The notes under the pieces: model-generated | The model's database searches: none | Told to the model about the DNA's origin: nothing | The model's input: the letters and a program-made list of their open reading frames with translations, nothing else | Assembly (NCBI GenBank): GCA_024225635.1 | Contig: JAAEMK010000029.1 | Span: forward strand, 60,388 to 124,387 | Direction of reading: 5' to 3' | DNA: 64,000 nt | Source: Desulfobacteraceae bacterium | GTDB taxonomy: Bacteria; Desulfobacterota; Desulfobacteria; Desulfobacterales; Desulfobacteraceae | Part shown: one piece after another, positions 17,706 to 27,942 of the stretch | How positions within the stretch are numbered: the stretch's first letter is position 1 | Layout: every line of letters starts with the position of its first letter | Program-made: the position numbers and the translations under genes

Positions 17706-17804
17706 TGAAATCATCCTGAGAGTCCGTTATTGTGTGTGAACAATGTTCGCTTTACGCAATTCTCATTTATTTATCATGCAGACAATCAGAAAACCGCTAA
17801 AATT

Positions 17805-18695
17805 TCAACGATTTTTTTTGTGGGACCGGGTGGCAAGGGTGGTGGCCGTGATGATGATAGCGCCGCCCGCAAGGGTTCTTGGGGTGGGCATTTCGTTGAG
17901 GAGGAGGGCGGCCAGCAGGATGCCGTAAAGGGGTTCCAGGGTGGTGATGATGCTGACGGTGGTGGCCCTGAGCTGTTTCAGGGAGGAGATGAACAGGGTG
18001 TGGGAAAGGGCGGTGCATACGATGCCAAGCCCTGCAAGGAGCAGGATCTCTTCGGGCGTGGGCATTCCGGGAGAAATTGCAATGATAAAGGGCGCAATGG
18101 CCAGGGCGGCAAATGCGTTCTGGTGAAAGGCCACTCCCATGGGGGCGTCAAAGGCCAGGTTCTTTTTGTTGAAAATGGCCAGCAGGGCAAAGGTGAATCC
18201 TGAAAAGGTTCCCCACAGTGCGCCCTGGACGGGCTTTTGTGAAAAATCAAACGAGGGCAGCACCAGGACGAGTCCCGCAAACACAAGAAGCGCGATCCCC
18301 ATGTCCACGGGTCTGAGCCGCTCCTTGAAAAACAGGGGCTCAAGCAGGGTGACAAAGAGGGGAAAGCTGGAAAAGGTGAGCAGTCCCAGGGCAACGGTGG
18401 AGATCTGAATGGAGAGGAAAAAGGTGCTCCAGTGCAGGGCCAGCAGCGCGCCCTGGAGCATGTAGATCACGAGACGGCGCTTGTCCGTCCCGAAGGGGGT
18501 GATCCCGGATTTAAGGAGCATGGGGGCCAGGGCCATGGAGGCGAAAACGGTCCTGCCGAACACGATGACCAGGGGGCTGACGGTAAGAAATTTCCCGAAC
18601 AGCCCCGAAAGCCCGAACAGCAGCACAGCCGTGTGGATGGCCGCAAGGGAGCCAAGCTTCGGCTCCCTTGCGTGTATGTCGCTTTCCAGGGACAA
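17805..18695 (-). CDS. EamA-family (DMT) transporter
   Basis: A 296-residue inner-membrane protein with about ten hydrophobic segments and the two-fold EamA repeat. A conserved Pro/Glu pattern (TTLEPLYGILLAALLLNE) sits in the second half, as usual for drug/metabolite transporters. It starts 3 bases after the ettA stop on the same strand, so they probably share a transcript. Substrate is unknown; amino acids or metabolites are typical of the family. Confidence 0.85.
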   Translation of the reverse strand: MSLESDIHAREPKLGSLAAIHTAVLLFGLSGLFGKFLTVSPLVIVFGRTVFASMALAPMLLKSGITPFGTDKRRLVIYMLQGALLALHWSTFFLSIQISTVALGLLTFSSFPLFVTLLEPLFFKERLRPVDMGIALLVFAGLVLVLPSFDFSQKPVQGALWGTFSGFTFALLAIFNKKNLAFDAPMGVAFHQNAFAALAIAPFIIAISPGMPTPEEILLLAGLGIVCTALSHTLFISSLKQLRATTVSIITTLEPLYGILLAALLLNEMPTPRTLAGGAIIITATTLATRSHKKNR

Positions 18696-18698
18696 GGG

Positions 18699-20381
18699 TT
18701 ACCGGGTCAGCTGCCGGTACTTGATGCGTTCGGGCTGGTCGGCCTTGATGCCCAGGCGTTTTTTCCTGTCCGCCTCATAATCCGAGTAGCTCCCCTCGAA
18801 GAAGACGGTTTGGCTGTCGCCCTCAAATGCCAGGATGTGGGTGGCGATCCTGTCCAGGAACCACCTGTCATGGCTGATCACGATGGCGCAGCCGGCAAAG
18901 CTTTCCAGGGCCTCTTCCAGGGCACGCATGGTGTTGACATCCAGGTCGTTGGTGGGCTCATCCAAAAGAAGCAGGTTGGCCTCCTCCTTGAGCATCCGCG
19001 CCAGATGGACCCGGTTGCGCTCGCCGCCGGACAGGGTGCCCAGTTTTTTCTGCTGGTCGGAACCGGAAAAGTTGAATTTGGAGACATAGGCCCTGGAGTT
19101 GATCTCCCGGCCGCCGATGAGAAGGAGGTCGTTGCCCTCGCTGATGCTCTCCCAGATGGTCTTTTCGGGATCGAGCACGTTCCGCTCCTGGTCCACATAG
19201 GCGATCTTGACCGTATCGCCAAGCTCGATGTTGCCGGCGTCGGGGGTCTCTTTCCCGGTGATCATGTTGAACAGGGTGGATTTTCCAGCGCCGTTGGGGC
19301 CGACCACGCCGATGATGCCGCCCGGGGGGGTGATGAAGCTCATCTTGTCCACCAGGAGCTTGGAATCAAAGGCCTTGGTCACGTCGTTGGCCACGATGAC
19401 CTTGTCCCCGAGCCTGGGTCCCGGCGGAATAAAGATCTCAAGATCTTTTTCCCGGTCCTTGGTGTCCTGTTTCAGCAGATCGTCATAGGAGTTGATTCGG
19501 GCCTTGGACTTGCTTCTTTTGCCCTTGGGGGACATCTTGATCCACTCCAGCTCCCTTTCCAGGGTCTTCTGGCGCTTGCTCTCCTGCTTCTCCTCGTTCT
19601 TGAGCCGGTTCTGCTTCTGGTCCAGCCAGGAGGAGTAGTTGCCCTTCCAGGGAATGCCTTCACCCCGGTCCAGCTCCAGTATCCAGCCGGCAACGTTGTC
19701 CAGGAAGTAACGGTCATGGGTAACGGCGATGACGGTGCCGGGGTAGCGGCTCAGGTGCTGCTCGAGCCAGGACACGGAGGCGGCGTCCAGATGGTTGGTG
19801 GGCTCGTCGAGAAGGAGGATGTCCGGCTGCTTCAGCAAGAGCCGGCACAGGGCCACCCGGCGTTTCTCACCACCGGAGATAACGGAGACCTTGGTGTCGC
19901 CTTCAGGGCAGCGCAGGGCGTCCATGGCCATGTTCAAACGGGAATCCAGGTCCCATGCGTCCAGGTGGTCCAGCTTCTCCTGGAGGTTTCCCTGGCGCTG
20001 GATAAGTTTGTCCATCTCCTCGTCGGACATGGGCTCGGCAAATTTTTCGCTGATGGATTCGTACTCGTTGATGAGATCCACGGTCTCCTGGACCCCCTGC
20101 TCAACGATCTCACGGACGGTCTTGTCGCTGTCAAGCAGCGGCTCCTGCTCCAGGTAGCCCACGGTGAAGCCCTTGGAGAGGATGGTCTCGCCGTTATATT
20201 CCTGGTCCACGCCGGCAAGGATCTTGAGAAGGCTGGACTTACCCGATCCGTTCAGGCCCAGGACGCCGATCTTGGCGCCGTAGAAATAGGAGAGGGAAAT
20301 ATCCTTGAGCACCTGTTTCTTGCCATGGAACTTGCTCACCCGGATCATGGAATAGATCACTTTTTTGGTATCTTCTGACAT
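18699..20381 (-). CDS. ettA: energy-dependent translational throttle protein (ABC-F)
   Basis: Cytosolic ABC-F ATPase that binds the ribosomal E site and gates the first elongation step according to ATP/ADP. Two ABC domains in 560 residues: Walker A GLNGSGKSS and GPNGAGKST, signatures ISGGEKRR and LSGGERNR, and Walker B LLLLDEPTNHLD and LLLLDEPTNDLD. A charged P-site interaction linker lies between them. The start is at 20381 (MSEDTKKVIYSM), matching the family N-terminus. The frame stays open upstream through a hexanucleotide repeat, giving a false Ser-Pro extension. Confidence 0.93.
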   Translation of the reverse strand: MSEDTKKVIYSMIRVSKFHGKKQVLKDISLSYFYGAKIGVLGLNGSGKSSLLKILAGVDQEYNGETILSKGFTVGYLEQEPLLDSDKTVREIVEQGVQETVDLINEYESISEKFAEPMSDEEMDKLIQRQGNLQEKLDHLDAWDLDSRLNMAMDALRCPEGDTKVSVISGGEKRRVALCRLLLKQPDILLLDEPTNHLDAASVSWLEQHLSRYPGTVIAVTHDRYFLDNVAGWILELDRGEGIPWKGNYSSWLDQKQNRLKNEEKQESKRQKTLERELEWIKMSPKGKRSKSKARINSYDDLLKQDTKDREKDLEIFIPPGPRLGDKVIVANDVTKAFDSKLLVDKMSFITPPGGIIGVVGPNGAGKSTLFNMITGKETPDAGNIELGDTVKIAYVDQERNVLDPEKTIWESISEGNDLLLIGGREINSRAYVSKFNFSGSDQQKKLGTLSGGERNRVHLARMLKEEANLLLLDEPTNDLDVNTMRALEEALESFAGCAIVISHDRWFLDRIATHILAFEGDSQTVFFEGSYSDYEADRKKRLGIKADQPERIKYRQLTR

Positions 20382-20418
20382 TGTCTGTTCTTGCTCCTGT
20401 ATGTTTTTGTATCTTTGT

Positions 20419-22704
20419 TTACTGTTTTTCGGACTCGGACTCGGACTCGGACTCGGACTCGGACTCGGACTCGGACTCGGACTCGGACTCGGACTCGGAC
20501 TCGGACTCGGTCTCAGACTCAGACTCAGGCTCAGGCTCGGTCTCGGTCTCGGTCTCAGGCTCGGGCTCGGGCTCGATCTCGGGCTCGGGCTCAAACTGGC
20601 CGTTTACCACGGGTTCCTTGAGTATCATGTCCATGGCCTCCCGGGCGGTTTTTGCGATGACGGGAAAGGTATCCCTCACCCCTGCCAGCTGCCTCAGGTT
20701 TTCCCCGGTTCTCAGGATCAGCCGGGCAAGGTCCCCCTCGGCATAGGAGGTGCGGCTTACCACGGCCTCCCAGGGGTCGTCCGCTGCCCAGGCCGCCATG
20801 ACGGCTGCGGGCTGAAGATATAGAAACGGGGCGTCAAACCCCTGTTGCAGCAGTTCCGAGGCAAAGGGCTTCAGCCCTCTTCTAAGGGTTAGGAACTGTT
20901 TCGTCAACCGCTTGGGAAGCATTCTCCTGACCAGGCTTTCGTCGTCAAACTCTTTTTCGCTGACAAAGGAGGCCATGACCGCGGCAAGCATGATGGGATC
21001 GCGTTCCGGAAGAAGCCCGAGCCTCAGGCTCTGGGCCACCAGCAGGGGCGCGTCCATGCGAAGGTTGGCCGCCCAGATGCCGTCATCGGTCAGGGTGTCA
21101 TTCTCGGCGACAAACCCCTGTTCCTTTAAGAAATCCAGGTGAATAAGGAAGTCGTCCCACAAAAACTCGAGTCCAAGGCCAAAGGTCTGTCGCGCGTACT
21201 TGCCCCGTTTCCCCTGGGTGATCATGTGGGAGGCAAAGGAGTTGTCCAAGAGCAGCCGAACCTTATCCGGGGAGTGGGAAAGCAGGAGGTTGAGCACCAT
21301 GGAGAAGTTGATCTTGATCTGGCTTCGAACGTCAAGGGGAGGGGCCGATACCATCTTGGCCGTGTGGTGGAGATCCATGAACCTGCCGGGAATGGCCACG
21401 GCAAACCCGATCTTGTCCATTCCCCTTCTGCCGGCCCGGCCGGTCATCTGCTGGAATTCGCTGGCTGTCAGCGGCTGGAAATCCGTGCCGTTGAACCGGT
21501 CGGAATTGAGGATCACCACGCTCCTTGCGGGAAAGTTCACACCTGCCGCCACGGTTGAGGTGGCAAACATGGCGTCCAGGAGCCCTTCGGCCATCAGGGT
21601 TTCCACCACCACCTTCCAGCCGGGAAGCTGGCCCGAGTGATGGGAGGCCGTTGCCGTATGTTCGAGGATCTGCCGCTGGCCGTGGTGGGCCAGGTGTTTG
21701 CTGTTGGCAAGAAGCCGGTCGATCCTGTGGGTCAGCCTGGCCTTTTTTGAGGGATCTTTTGCAAGAATCTCCCCGGTGCACATCTTGATTGCCTGGTCGC
21801 AGTCGGCCCTGGATTTGAGAAAAAAGATGGCCGGCAGCAGGTCAAATTTGTCCAGGACCTTGAGTATCTCTGAAAAATCGGGCAGCCGTCCGGGCGGGGC
21901 GATCTGGGGTCTTGGTTTTGCCTTGAGAAAGTCGGTCACCCGCTGGTGGAGCACGTTTTTTTTCTTGCCGGTCGACTGCCTGAGCAGGGGGCACAGGGTG
22001 CCGGAGGGGTGGAGAAACATGGGAAACAGGGGAACCGGGCGGTCCTGGGCATGCACCACCCGGCAGGGCTTCTGCCGGATCTCCGAGAGCCACTCGGAGA
22101 TGTGGCCGGGGTTGCCGATGGTGGCCGAGAGCATGAGCAGGGGAATCCGCACGGGGAGATAGATCATGATCTCCTCCCATACAACCCCCCGTTCCTGGTC
22201 GCCCAGGAAGTGGGCCTCGTCCAGGATGATGAAATCCGCCCCCAGGTCTTCGCCCGTGTGCATGGAATCGTAGAGCTGGTTCCTGAGGATTTCGGTTGTG
22301 CCGATGATCAGGGGGGCGTCCGGGTTCTCCTTGATGTCCCCGGTGAGAATTCCCACCTGGTCTTTGCCAAATTGTTTTACGAACTGGGCATAGATGGAGT
22401 TGGTCAGGGCCTTGAGGGGGGTGGCGTACCACACCCGTTCTCCCCTGTCGATAAAGGTTTTGGTCGCGGTTTCGGCGATCCAGGTTTTTCCGGCTCCGGT
22501 GGGGGCGGTGACAAGGCAGTCCGATGTGCTGATCGCCTCCACTGCTTCCAGCTGGAATGGGTCGGGTTTAAAGGGAACAGGGTCGGGGACGCCGATCTTT
22601 TTAAAAATCTTTTTTAGATCCCTGTCTGCTCCGGGGGCCATTGACATTTTTTTTTTGTTGTTGGGGAGTCTCTTTTGAGAACCTGGGTTACTTCGTTTTT
22701 TCAT
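20419..22704 (-). CDS. Ski2/Mtr4-like DEAD/DEAH-box helicase with Ser-Glu repeat tail
   Basis: A superfamily 2 helicase of 761 residues, probably acting on RNA. Motif I is TAPTGAGKTW, motif II ILDEAHFLGD, motif III LSATIGNP, and motif VI QMTGRAGRRGMD. A Ski2-like C-terminal region follows. The last 60 or so residues are Pro-Glu, Thr-Glu and then Ser-Glu dipeptides encoded by a hexanucleotide repeat. The start is unclear; no good ribosome binding site precedes ATG at 22704. It ends 37 bases before ettA, so helicase, ettA and the EamA gene form a likely operon. Confidence 0.85.
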   Translation of the reverse strand: MKKRSNPGSQKRLPNNKKKMSMAPGADRDLKKIFKKIGVPDPVPFKPDPFQLEAVEAISTSDCLVTAPTGAGKTWIAETATKTFIDRGERVWYATPLKALTNSIYAQFVKQFGKDQVGILTGDIKENPDAPLIIGTTEILRNQLYDSMHTGEDLGADFIILDEAHFLGDQERGVVWEEIMIYLPVRIPLLMLSATIGNPGHISEWLSEIRQKPCRVVHAQDRPVPLFPMFLHPSGTLCPLLRQSTGKKKNVLHQRVTDFLKAKPRPQIAPPGRLPDFSEILKVLDKFDLLPAIFFLKSRADCDQAIKMCTGEILAKDPSKKARLTHRIDRLLANSKHLAHHGQRQILEHTATASHHSGQLPGWKVVVETLMAEGLLDAMFATSTVAAGVNFPARSVVILNSDRFNGTDFQPLTASEFQQMTGRAGRRGMDKIGFAVAIPGRFMDLHHTAKMVSAPPLDVRSQIKINFSMVLNLLLSHSPDKVRLLLDNSFASHMITQGKRGKYARQTFGLGLEFLWDDFLIHLDFLKEQGFVAENDTLTDDGIWAANLRMDAPLLVAQSLRLGLLPERDPIMLAAVMASFVSEKEFDDESLVRRMLPKRLTKQFLTLRRGLKPFASELLQQGFDAPFLYLQPAAVMAAWAADDPWEAVVSRTSYAEGDLARLILRTGENLRQLAGVRDTFPVIAKTAREAMDMILKEPVVNGQFEPEPEIEPEPEPETETETEPEPESESETESESESESESESESESESESESESESEKQ
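20431..20594. repeat. hexanucleotide microsatellite in the helicase 3' end
   Basis: Thirteen perfect tandem copies of GGACTC (plus strand, 20431-20508) are followed by degenerate six-base units (GGTCTC, AGACTC, AGGCTC, GGGCTC) to about 20594. The unit keeps the reading frame, so changes in copy number alter only the length of an acidic tail. All frames on both strands remain open, producing several false ORFs. Confidence 0.95.
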
Positions 22705-23027
22705 GGGTCATGATAAAACCATAAAACAAGGAATCTTGCAACGTTATATTGAAACCCGCCTGTTTGAAAACCGTTTTTTTGAGGGATGAAAAAGAAAACG
22801 GTAAGGTCCGTGGCCGGAATCTCTGAACAGGCAATGGGGATGATTTATAAAATGGGGTCCAGGTACAAGATGACTGCAAATCATTAAATCCGATTAGGAG
22901 TGGTTTGACGTCTTTAGGAAATAATTTTACGTAAAAAAATAAATATCTTATTGACAGAACGGCTGTTTTTGGACAAAAGTAGCGGCTGCTGTGTCAACCC
23001 ATAACGTAAAAAAGAAGGAACAGGAAA
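22705..23027. other. divergent intergenic region between helicase and sstT
   Basis: A 323-base AT-rich gap that must hold promoters for both divergent genes. TTGACA occurs near 22953 on the plus strand, but no good -10 follows at standard spacing. No repeat or RNA gene was seen. Confidence 0.4.
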
Positions 23028-24266
23028 GTGAACAAAACAGCAGGTCTTTTCAAGAAAATCGCCTCCGGCAGTCTGGTTATGCAGATTATGATCGGCATCC
23101 TTGCCGGTATTACCATCGCAGTTGTGGCCCCTGGGGCAGCACAATCCGCCGGACTCCTGGGTAATTTGTTTGTCGGCGGGCTTAAAGCCGTGGCGCCGAT
23201 ACTTGTGTTTGTCATTGTTGCCGGGTCAATTGCAAACCAGAGAAAAAACGCCCACACGAACATGCGGTCCATCGTCTTTTTGTATCTGGCAGGCACGTTT
23301 ATGGCGGCCCTGGTCGCTGTTACAATGAGCTTTCTTTTTCCGACACAACTGACCCTTGTGGCCACCAACACAACTGCAACGCCCCCCGACGGTATCGGTC
23401 AGGTGCTCCATACGTTGCTGTTCAAGATGGTTGATAATCCCGTACATGCACTGGTGGAGGGTAATTTTCTGGGGATTCTGGCCTGGGCCATTGCCCTTGG
23501 ATTCTCTTTTCAGCATGCTTCGGAAAGTATGAAAACAATCCTTAACGACATCTCCGAGGGCGTGTCCAGTGTTGTAAGGCTGGTGATCCGGTTTGCTCCC
23601 CTGGGGATTTTCGGACTGGTTGCAAAAACCATCGCCACAACGGGTTTTTCCGCCCTGGCAGGATATACCCATCTGCTTCAGGTCCTGCTGGGCTCCATGC
23701 TGATCATTGCCCTGGTTGTAAATCCCCTTATCGTGTTTATTAAAACCGGCCGTAACCCATACCCGCTCGTGTTTACCTGCCTGCGTGAAAGCGGGGTCAC
23801 CGCATTTTTCACCCGGAGCTCCGCCGCCAACATTCCAGTTAATATGGATCTTTGTAAACGCCTGAAACTCAATGCCGATACCTACTCGGTTTCCATTCCC
23901 CTGGGTGCCACCGTCAATATGGGCGGGGCGGCCATTACGATCACCATACTGACCCTGGCGGCCGTGCATACCCTGGGTATCCAGGTCGATATCGCCACGG
24001 CGCTTCTTCTCAGCCTGGTGGCCTCGGTATCTGCCTGCGGCGCCTCGGGTGTGGCCGGCGGTTCTTTGCTTCTCATTCCCCTGGCATGCAGCCTTTTCGG
24101 CGTACCCAACGATATTTCCATGGAGGTTGTTGCCGCGGGGTTCATCATCGGCGTGTTGCAGGATTCGGCTGAAACCGCATTGAACAGTTCCACGGATGTC
24201 CTGTTCACCGCAGCAGCCGATATCGCTGCCACGGGAGCGGTCATGACAGAGAATAGAGCAGTTTAA
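23028..24266 (+). CDS. sstT: serine/threonine:Na+ symporter
   Basis: A dicarboxylate/amino-acid:cation symporter family protein of 412 residues, taking up serine and threonine with Na+. It has the re-entrant loop serine-rich motif [13 protein letters not shown], the [15 protein letters not shown] motif and [17 protein letters not shown], all typical of SstT. It has a GTG start with AAGGAACAGGAAA upstream. It converges with the sigma-54 activator gene, with only 2 bases between stop codons and thus no room for a terminator. Confidence 0.9.
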   Translation: MNKTAGLFKKIASGSLVMQIMIGILAGITIAVVAPGAAQSAGLLGNLFVGGLKAVAPILVFVIVAGSIANQRKNAHTNMRSIVFLYLAGTFMAALVAVTMSFLFPTQLTLVATNTTATPPDGIGQVLHTLLFKMVDNPVHALVEGNFLGILAWAIALGFSFQHASESMKTILNDISEGVSSVVRLVIRFAPLGIFGLVAKTIATTGFSALAGYTHLLQVLLGSMLIIALVVNPLIVFIKTGRNPYPLVFTCLRESGVTAFFTRSSAANIPVNMDLCKRLKLNADTYSVSIPLGATVNMGGAAITITILTLAAVHTLGIQVDIATALLLSLVASVSACGASGVAGGSLLLIPLACSLFGVPNDISMEVVAAGFIIGVLQDSAETALNSSTDVLFTAAADIAATGAVMTENRAV

Positions 24267-24268
24267 AA

Positions 24269-25711
24269 CTATTGGTCCCAGCCCATGCGGCTGATGTTGT
24301 GCTTTTTCAAAAGAGCGTAGAGTCGGGTTCTACCAAGGCCGGACAGGGTGCATGCCTGTTTTATGTCTCCCCGGGTCTCTTTCATGAGATCCTGGAAATA
24401 GGCGGTTTCGGCACGGGCAAGCACCTGCTCCCTGAATTTTTTGTAGGTAAGGTGGCCGGAAGAGGGCTCCGGCCGCTCCTCAATCCCCCGTTCCTCAATC
24501 ACCCGCTCCGCTTCCGGGGCTGCCTTGGGGGCAATGGCGGACTGGATGCTTTTGATCCGGATATGGGAGGGCAGGTGCTTCGAGAAAAGGGCCGGTTCGT
24601 AAAAGCCTTCGCTTACGGCCGCCTCCAGGGTGTTGACAAGCTCCCGGACATTGCCCGGCCAGTCATAGCTCTTGAGGGTGGCGATGAAATTTGCGGAGAG
24701 TTCCTTGGGCGCCATTGACTGGGCCGAGTAAACGGCGGATGCAAAGTGGCGTACCAGTTCTTCGATATCTTCCAGCCGTTCCCGCAGGGGCGGAAGCTCC
24801 AGGTGAACAGCTTTTAACCGGTAGAAAAGGTCCTCCCTGAACCGTTTTTCCCGGACCATGGCGGCGAGATCCCGGTTGGTGGCGGCAATGACCCTGAAGT
24901 CGCTCGTGATTTCATGTTTGCTGCCAACGGGCCTGAATTTCCGTTCCTGGAGAACCCGCAGGAACACCTTTTGCAAGTTGAGGTTCATCTCCCCCACCTC
25001 GTCCAGAAACAAGGTGCCCCCGTCCGAAAGGCCGACAAGTCCCCGGGTGGAGCGGTCCGCACCGGTGAACGATCCCTTTTCGTGGCCGAACAGGGAACTT
25101 TCCACAAGGGATTCCGGCAGGGCCGCACAGTCCACAACCACGAACCGCTTGTCCGCCCTGGGACTGTTGGCGTGGATGGCCCGGGCGAACAGCTCTTTGC
25201 CCGTGCCTGTCTCCCCTGTGATAAGAACGTTGGTGTTGATCTTGGCGGCCTTGGCAATTGTGTCCAGGCATTCTTTTATCCGGTGGCTTGACCCGATGAT
25301 CTCTTTTCGTTTGAGCGGGGCCGCCTGCCTGGAAATGGATCGTATCCCGTCCCTGTATTTGAGAATGCGGTTCAGGGGCTGGAGGATGGCCTTGGGGGAG
25401 AGGGGCTTCTGGATGTAGTCCCAGGCGCCGTTCTTGATGGCCTGGCCGGCCCCTTTTGAATCCCCCTGGCCCGTGATCACGATGATCTCCGGCGGAAACT
25501 CAATGGCAAGGATGGAGCCGATGATGTCAAGCCCGCTTCCGTCCGGCATTTTGACATCGAGGAACACCACGTCAAATTCCCCGGATACAGCCTTTGAAAG
25601 CCCTTTTTCCAGGGTCAGGGCATGGTCGGCCGTGTGCTCGAGACAGGAGATCAGATCCGTGAGCATGGCGCACACTTCCCTGTCGTCATCAATTATCAAT
25701 ACCTTTGCCAT
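24269..25711 (-). CDS. sigma-54-dependent response regulator (NtrC family)
   Basis: 480 residues: a receiver domain (LIIDDDREV; phospho-Asp in VVFLDVKMPDGSG), an AAA+ domain with Walker A GETGTGKELFARAIH, the sigma-54 contact loop GSFTGA (a GAFTGA variant), Walker B GGTLFLDEVGE, and a Fis-type helix-turn-helix at the end (ACTLSGLGRTRLYALLKKH). It activates sigma-54 promoters. It lies 59 bases downstream of the hybrid kinase gene, probably its partner. Confidence 0.92.
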   Translation of the reverse strand: MAKVLIIDDDREVCAMLTDLISCLEHTADHALTLEKGLSKAVSGEFDVVFLDVKMPDGSGLDIIGSILAIEFPPEIIVITGQGDSKGAGQAIKNGAWDYIQKPLSPKAILQPLNRILKYRDGIRSISRQAAPLKRKEIIGSSHRIKECLDTIAKAAKINTNVLITGETGTGKELFARAIHANSPRADKRFVVVDCAALPESLVESSLFGHEKGSFTGADRSTRGLVGLSDGGTLFLDEVGEMNLNLQKVFLRVLQERKFRPVGSKHEITSDFRVIAATNRDLAAMVREKRFREDLFYRLKAVHLELPPLRERLEDIEELVRHFASAVYSAQSMAPKELSANFIATLKSYDWPGNVRELVNTLEAAVSEGFYEPALFSKHLPSHIRIKSIQSAIAPKAAPEAERVIEERGIEERPEPSSGHLTYKKFREQVLARAETAYFQDLMKETRGDIKQACTLSGLGRTRLYALLKKHNISRMGWDQ

Positions 25712-25770
25712 TCAATTCTCCCGGTCCTTTTTTTGTTAAAATTGGCCTGACGATTTTTCAACGCCCTGCT

Positions 25771-27942
25771 TTACACTATTTGCCCCACAAGATCAACCAG
25801 CCGGCGGGCGCCCAGGGGCTTTTTCACGAAGGCGCGAATACCCGCGGCCAGGGCCTGTTCCTTCAGGTCCGGCATGCTGAAGCCGGTGCACAGGATAATG
25901 GGGATATCCGGGCGCTTTTCGAGAAATTCCATGGCCAGGTCAAATCCAGTGATGTCGGGCATGGTCTGGTCGGTGATCACCAGGTCAAACCCCATGGGGT
26001 CCTTGAAAAACAGGTCCCGGGCATGGACACTGCTCGTGGTGCCCACTATTTCGTATCCGGTCTGGTCAAGGATCTCTGTGCTGAAGCCCACCAGTTCCTC
26101 TTCGTCGTCGATGAAAAGAATTCTGCCCTTGACGGCAGGGGCCATGCTGGCGGGGACGCTTTTTTGTTCATCCCCTGTTCCCCGGTCGAATCCGGGAAGG
26201 CTCACCTTGAACCTGCTGTCCTTGCCGGGGTTGCTTATGACCGTGATGGTGCCGTTGAGCTCTTCCACAATGCCGTGTACCACGGAGAGACCCAGGCCGG
26301 TTCCGTCGCCGGTGCCCTTTGTGGTGAAAAAGGGATCAAAGATCCTCTCCTGGATGGCCGGGTCGATTCCCTCGCCTGTGTCCGACACGGTAAGGGTCAC
26401 CATATGGGCCGGTTCCTTTGCCTGCCGTTCTTCGGTAAGGATCACGGTCAGGGTGCCCCCGGACGCCTTCATGGCATCGGCGGCGTTGCTGCAAAGGTTC
26501 ATCAGGATCTGGTGGATGGCTGTTTCGTTTGCCCACACCGTACACGGGCGGCCGGGAATGGTTTCCTTGATTTCAATGGTGGAGGGGATGGATGCCCGCA
26601 GGAAGTTCAGCCCGTCTTTGATGAGGGGGCCGAGGTCAAGGGGGCACTGCTTCTGATCCGAATGCCGGCTGAAGGTCAGGATCTGCTGGATCAGGTCCCT
26701 TGCACGGTGGGTGCCTTTCAACACATGGGCGATTCTTGATTGGAGAGTGTTGTTGTCCCTTGCGTCAAACATCTCGATCATCTCGGCATAGCCCAGGATG
26801 CCGCTGATAATGTTGTTGAAGTCGTGGGCTATCCCCCCGGCAAAGGTGCCGATCGCCTCCATCTTCTGACTTTGCTGGAGCTTTGATTCCAGGACCTTCC
26901 GCTCGGTGATGTCCCGGGCGATGCCGGTGGTGCCCAGGGGGTGGTTGTTCAGGTCGAGCTGCACGGAGATGCTCAGCTCGATGGGGATGTTTTCGCCGTT
27001 GTGTTTGATAAGTTCCAGTTCGCAGAGGATCTGGTTCCCCGGTGCAGGGGGCTGCCCGGAACCGGTGAGATCCATGGCGGGGGAGCCTTTGGAAAAGAGT
27101 ATGGAAAAGGGCTTGCCAATGAAATCGTTGGAATCAAAACCGGTCCACTGGTTGAAGTTTTTGTTGATGAACACAAGATCGCCCCTGGTGTCCGTTTTGA
27201 AGATGATATCCGAAGAACTCTCCACCAGGTTGCGGTATTTGATTTCGCTTTCCCGAATCTTCTCCTCCCGTAGCTGAACCTGCCGCACCATGGTGTTGAA
27301 CTCCTCGGAGATGCGGGTCAGTTCGTTGTTTTTTTCAAGGGGTGCCCGCCTGGAATAGTCCCCGGCCGAGATCCGGTGGAAGTTTTTTTCCATGATCTCC
27401 AGGGGGGAGAGGATCTGCCGGGTCATCAGCATCCAAGTGATGGCAAGCACGGCAGAGAGGATTATCAGCATGATGACGGTGCTGGAGAGCATCATCTTCC
27501 GGGTAAGGGTGCCTATCTCCGAATTGGTGAACTCCATGACCAGGCGGCCCACCTCCCGGTCTTTCAGTATGATGGAGCGTTCCAGGCGCCAGGTTATATC
27601 GCGGCCCGGTTGGGAGCGGTTCCGGTGGGTGATGGTTGCAAGGGGCCTGTCCCGCTCGTCATGGATGGATACATGGACCAGGCTCGGGTCGGCGGCAAGT
27701 ATTTCCGCATAGATGTTTACAAAGCTGACGTCATAGAGCCACAGGGGTTGTTTCAGCGTCTCCACGGCTTTGTCCGCCTTTGTGTCCGAGCTTTTTTCAA
27801 GGGCTGCCATGTTCTTTGAGTAGACAAAGAAATAGTTGATGAACAGGGTGACGGCCAGGGCGGCCACGGTGGTCAGGCAGAGGGCCAGGATGAAATCGGT
27901 TCTAAGGGATCTGCCCTTGTTCATGTTCAGGCGCTGTGACAT
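25771..27942 (-). CDS. hybrid sensor histidine kinase (HAMP-PAS-HisKA-HATPase-REC)
   Basis: 723 residues from the chosen start. Two membrane segments (about 16-38 and 155-177) flank a periplasmic sensor loop. HAMP follows, then PAS (YRNLVESSSDIIFKTDTRGDLVFINKNF), HisKA (FAGGIAHDFNNIISG with the phospho-His), HATPase (N box LMNLCSNAADA, G1 DTGEGID, G2 GTGLGLSVVHG), and a C-terminal receiver (DLVITDQTMPDITG). Start 27942 is used because its ATG overlaps the TGA of the binding-protein gene by one base. A periplasmic binding protein gene upstream and a sigma-54 regulator downstream suggest a dedicated signalling cascade. Confidence 0.9.
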   Translation of the reverse strand: MSQRLNMNKGRSLRTDFILALCLTTVAALAVTLFINYFFVYSKNMAALEKSSDTKADKAVETLKQPLWLYDVSFVNIYAEILAADPSLVHVSIHDERDRPLATITHRNRSQPGRDITWRLERSIILKDREVGRLVMEFTNSEIGTLTRKMMLSSTVIMLIILSAVLAITWMLMTRQILSPLEIMEKNFHRISAGDYSRRAPLEKNNELTRISEEFNTMVRQVQLREEKIRESEIKYRNLVESSSDIIFKTDTRGDLVFINKNFNQWTGFDSNDFIGKPFSILFSKGSPAMDLTGSGQPPAPGNQILCELELIKHNGENIPIELSISVQLDLNNHPLGTTGIARDITERKVLESKLQQSQKMEAIGTFAGGIAHDFNNIISGILGYAEMIEMFDARDNNTLQSRIAHVLKGTHRARDLIQQILTFSRHSDQKQCPLDLGPLIKDGLNFLRASIPSTIEIKETIPGRPCTVWANETAIHQILMNLCSNAADAMKASGGTLTVILTEERQAKEPAHMVTLTVSDTGEGIDPAIQERIFDPFFTTKGTGDGTGLGLSVVHGIVEELNGTITVISNPGKDSRFKVSLPGFDRGTGDEQKSVPASMAPAVKGRILFIDDEEELVGFSTEILDQTGYEIVGTTSSVHARDLFFKDPMGFDLVITDQTMPDITGFDLAMEFLEKRPDIPIILCTGFSMPDLKEQALAAGIRAFVKKPLGARRLVDLVGQIV

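Noticed and set aside
18432-20378. 648-residue plus-strand ORF opposite ettA and the EamA gene
   Set aside because: It mirrors codons of clearly identified minus-strand genes and has no domain; high-GC shadow.
20365-20823. Plus-strand ORFs through the hexanucleotide repeat (GLGLGL, SDSDSD and RTRTRT proteins)
   Set aside because: The GGACTC unit has no stop in any frame, so long low-complexity ORFs arise automatically. The minus-strand Ser-Pro extension of ettA is likewise spurious.
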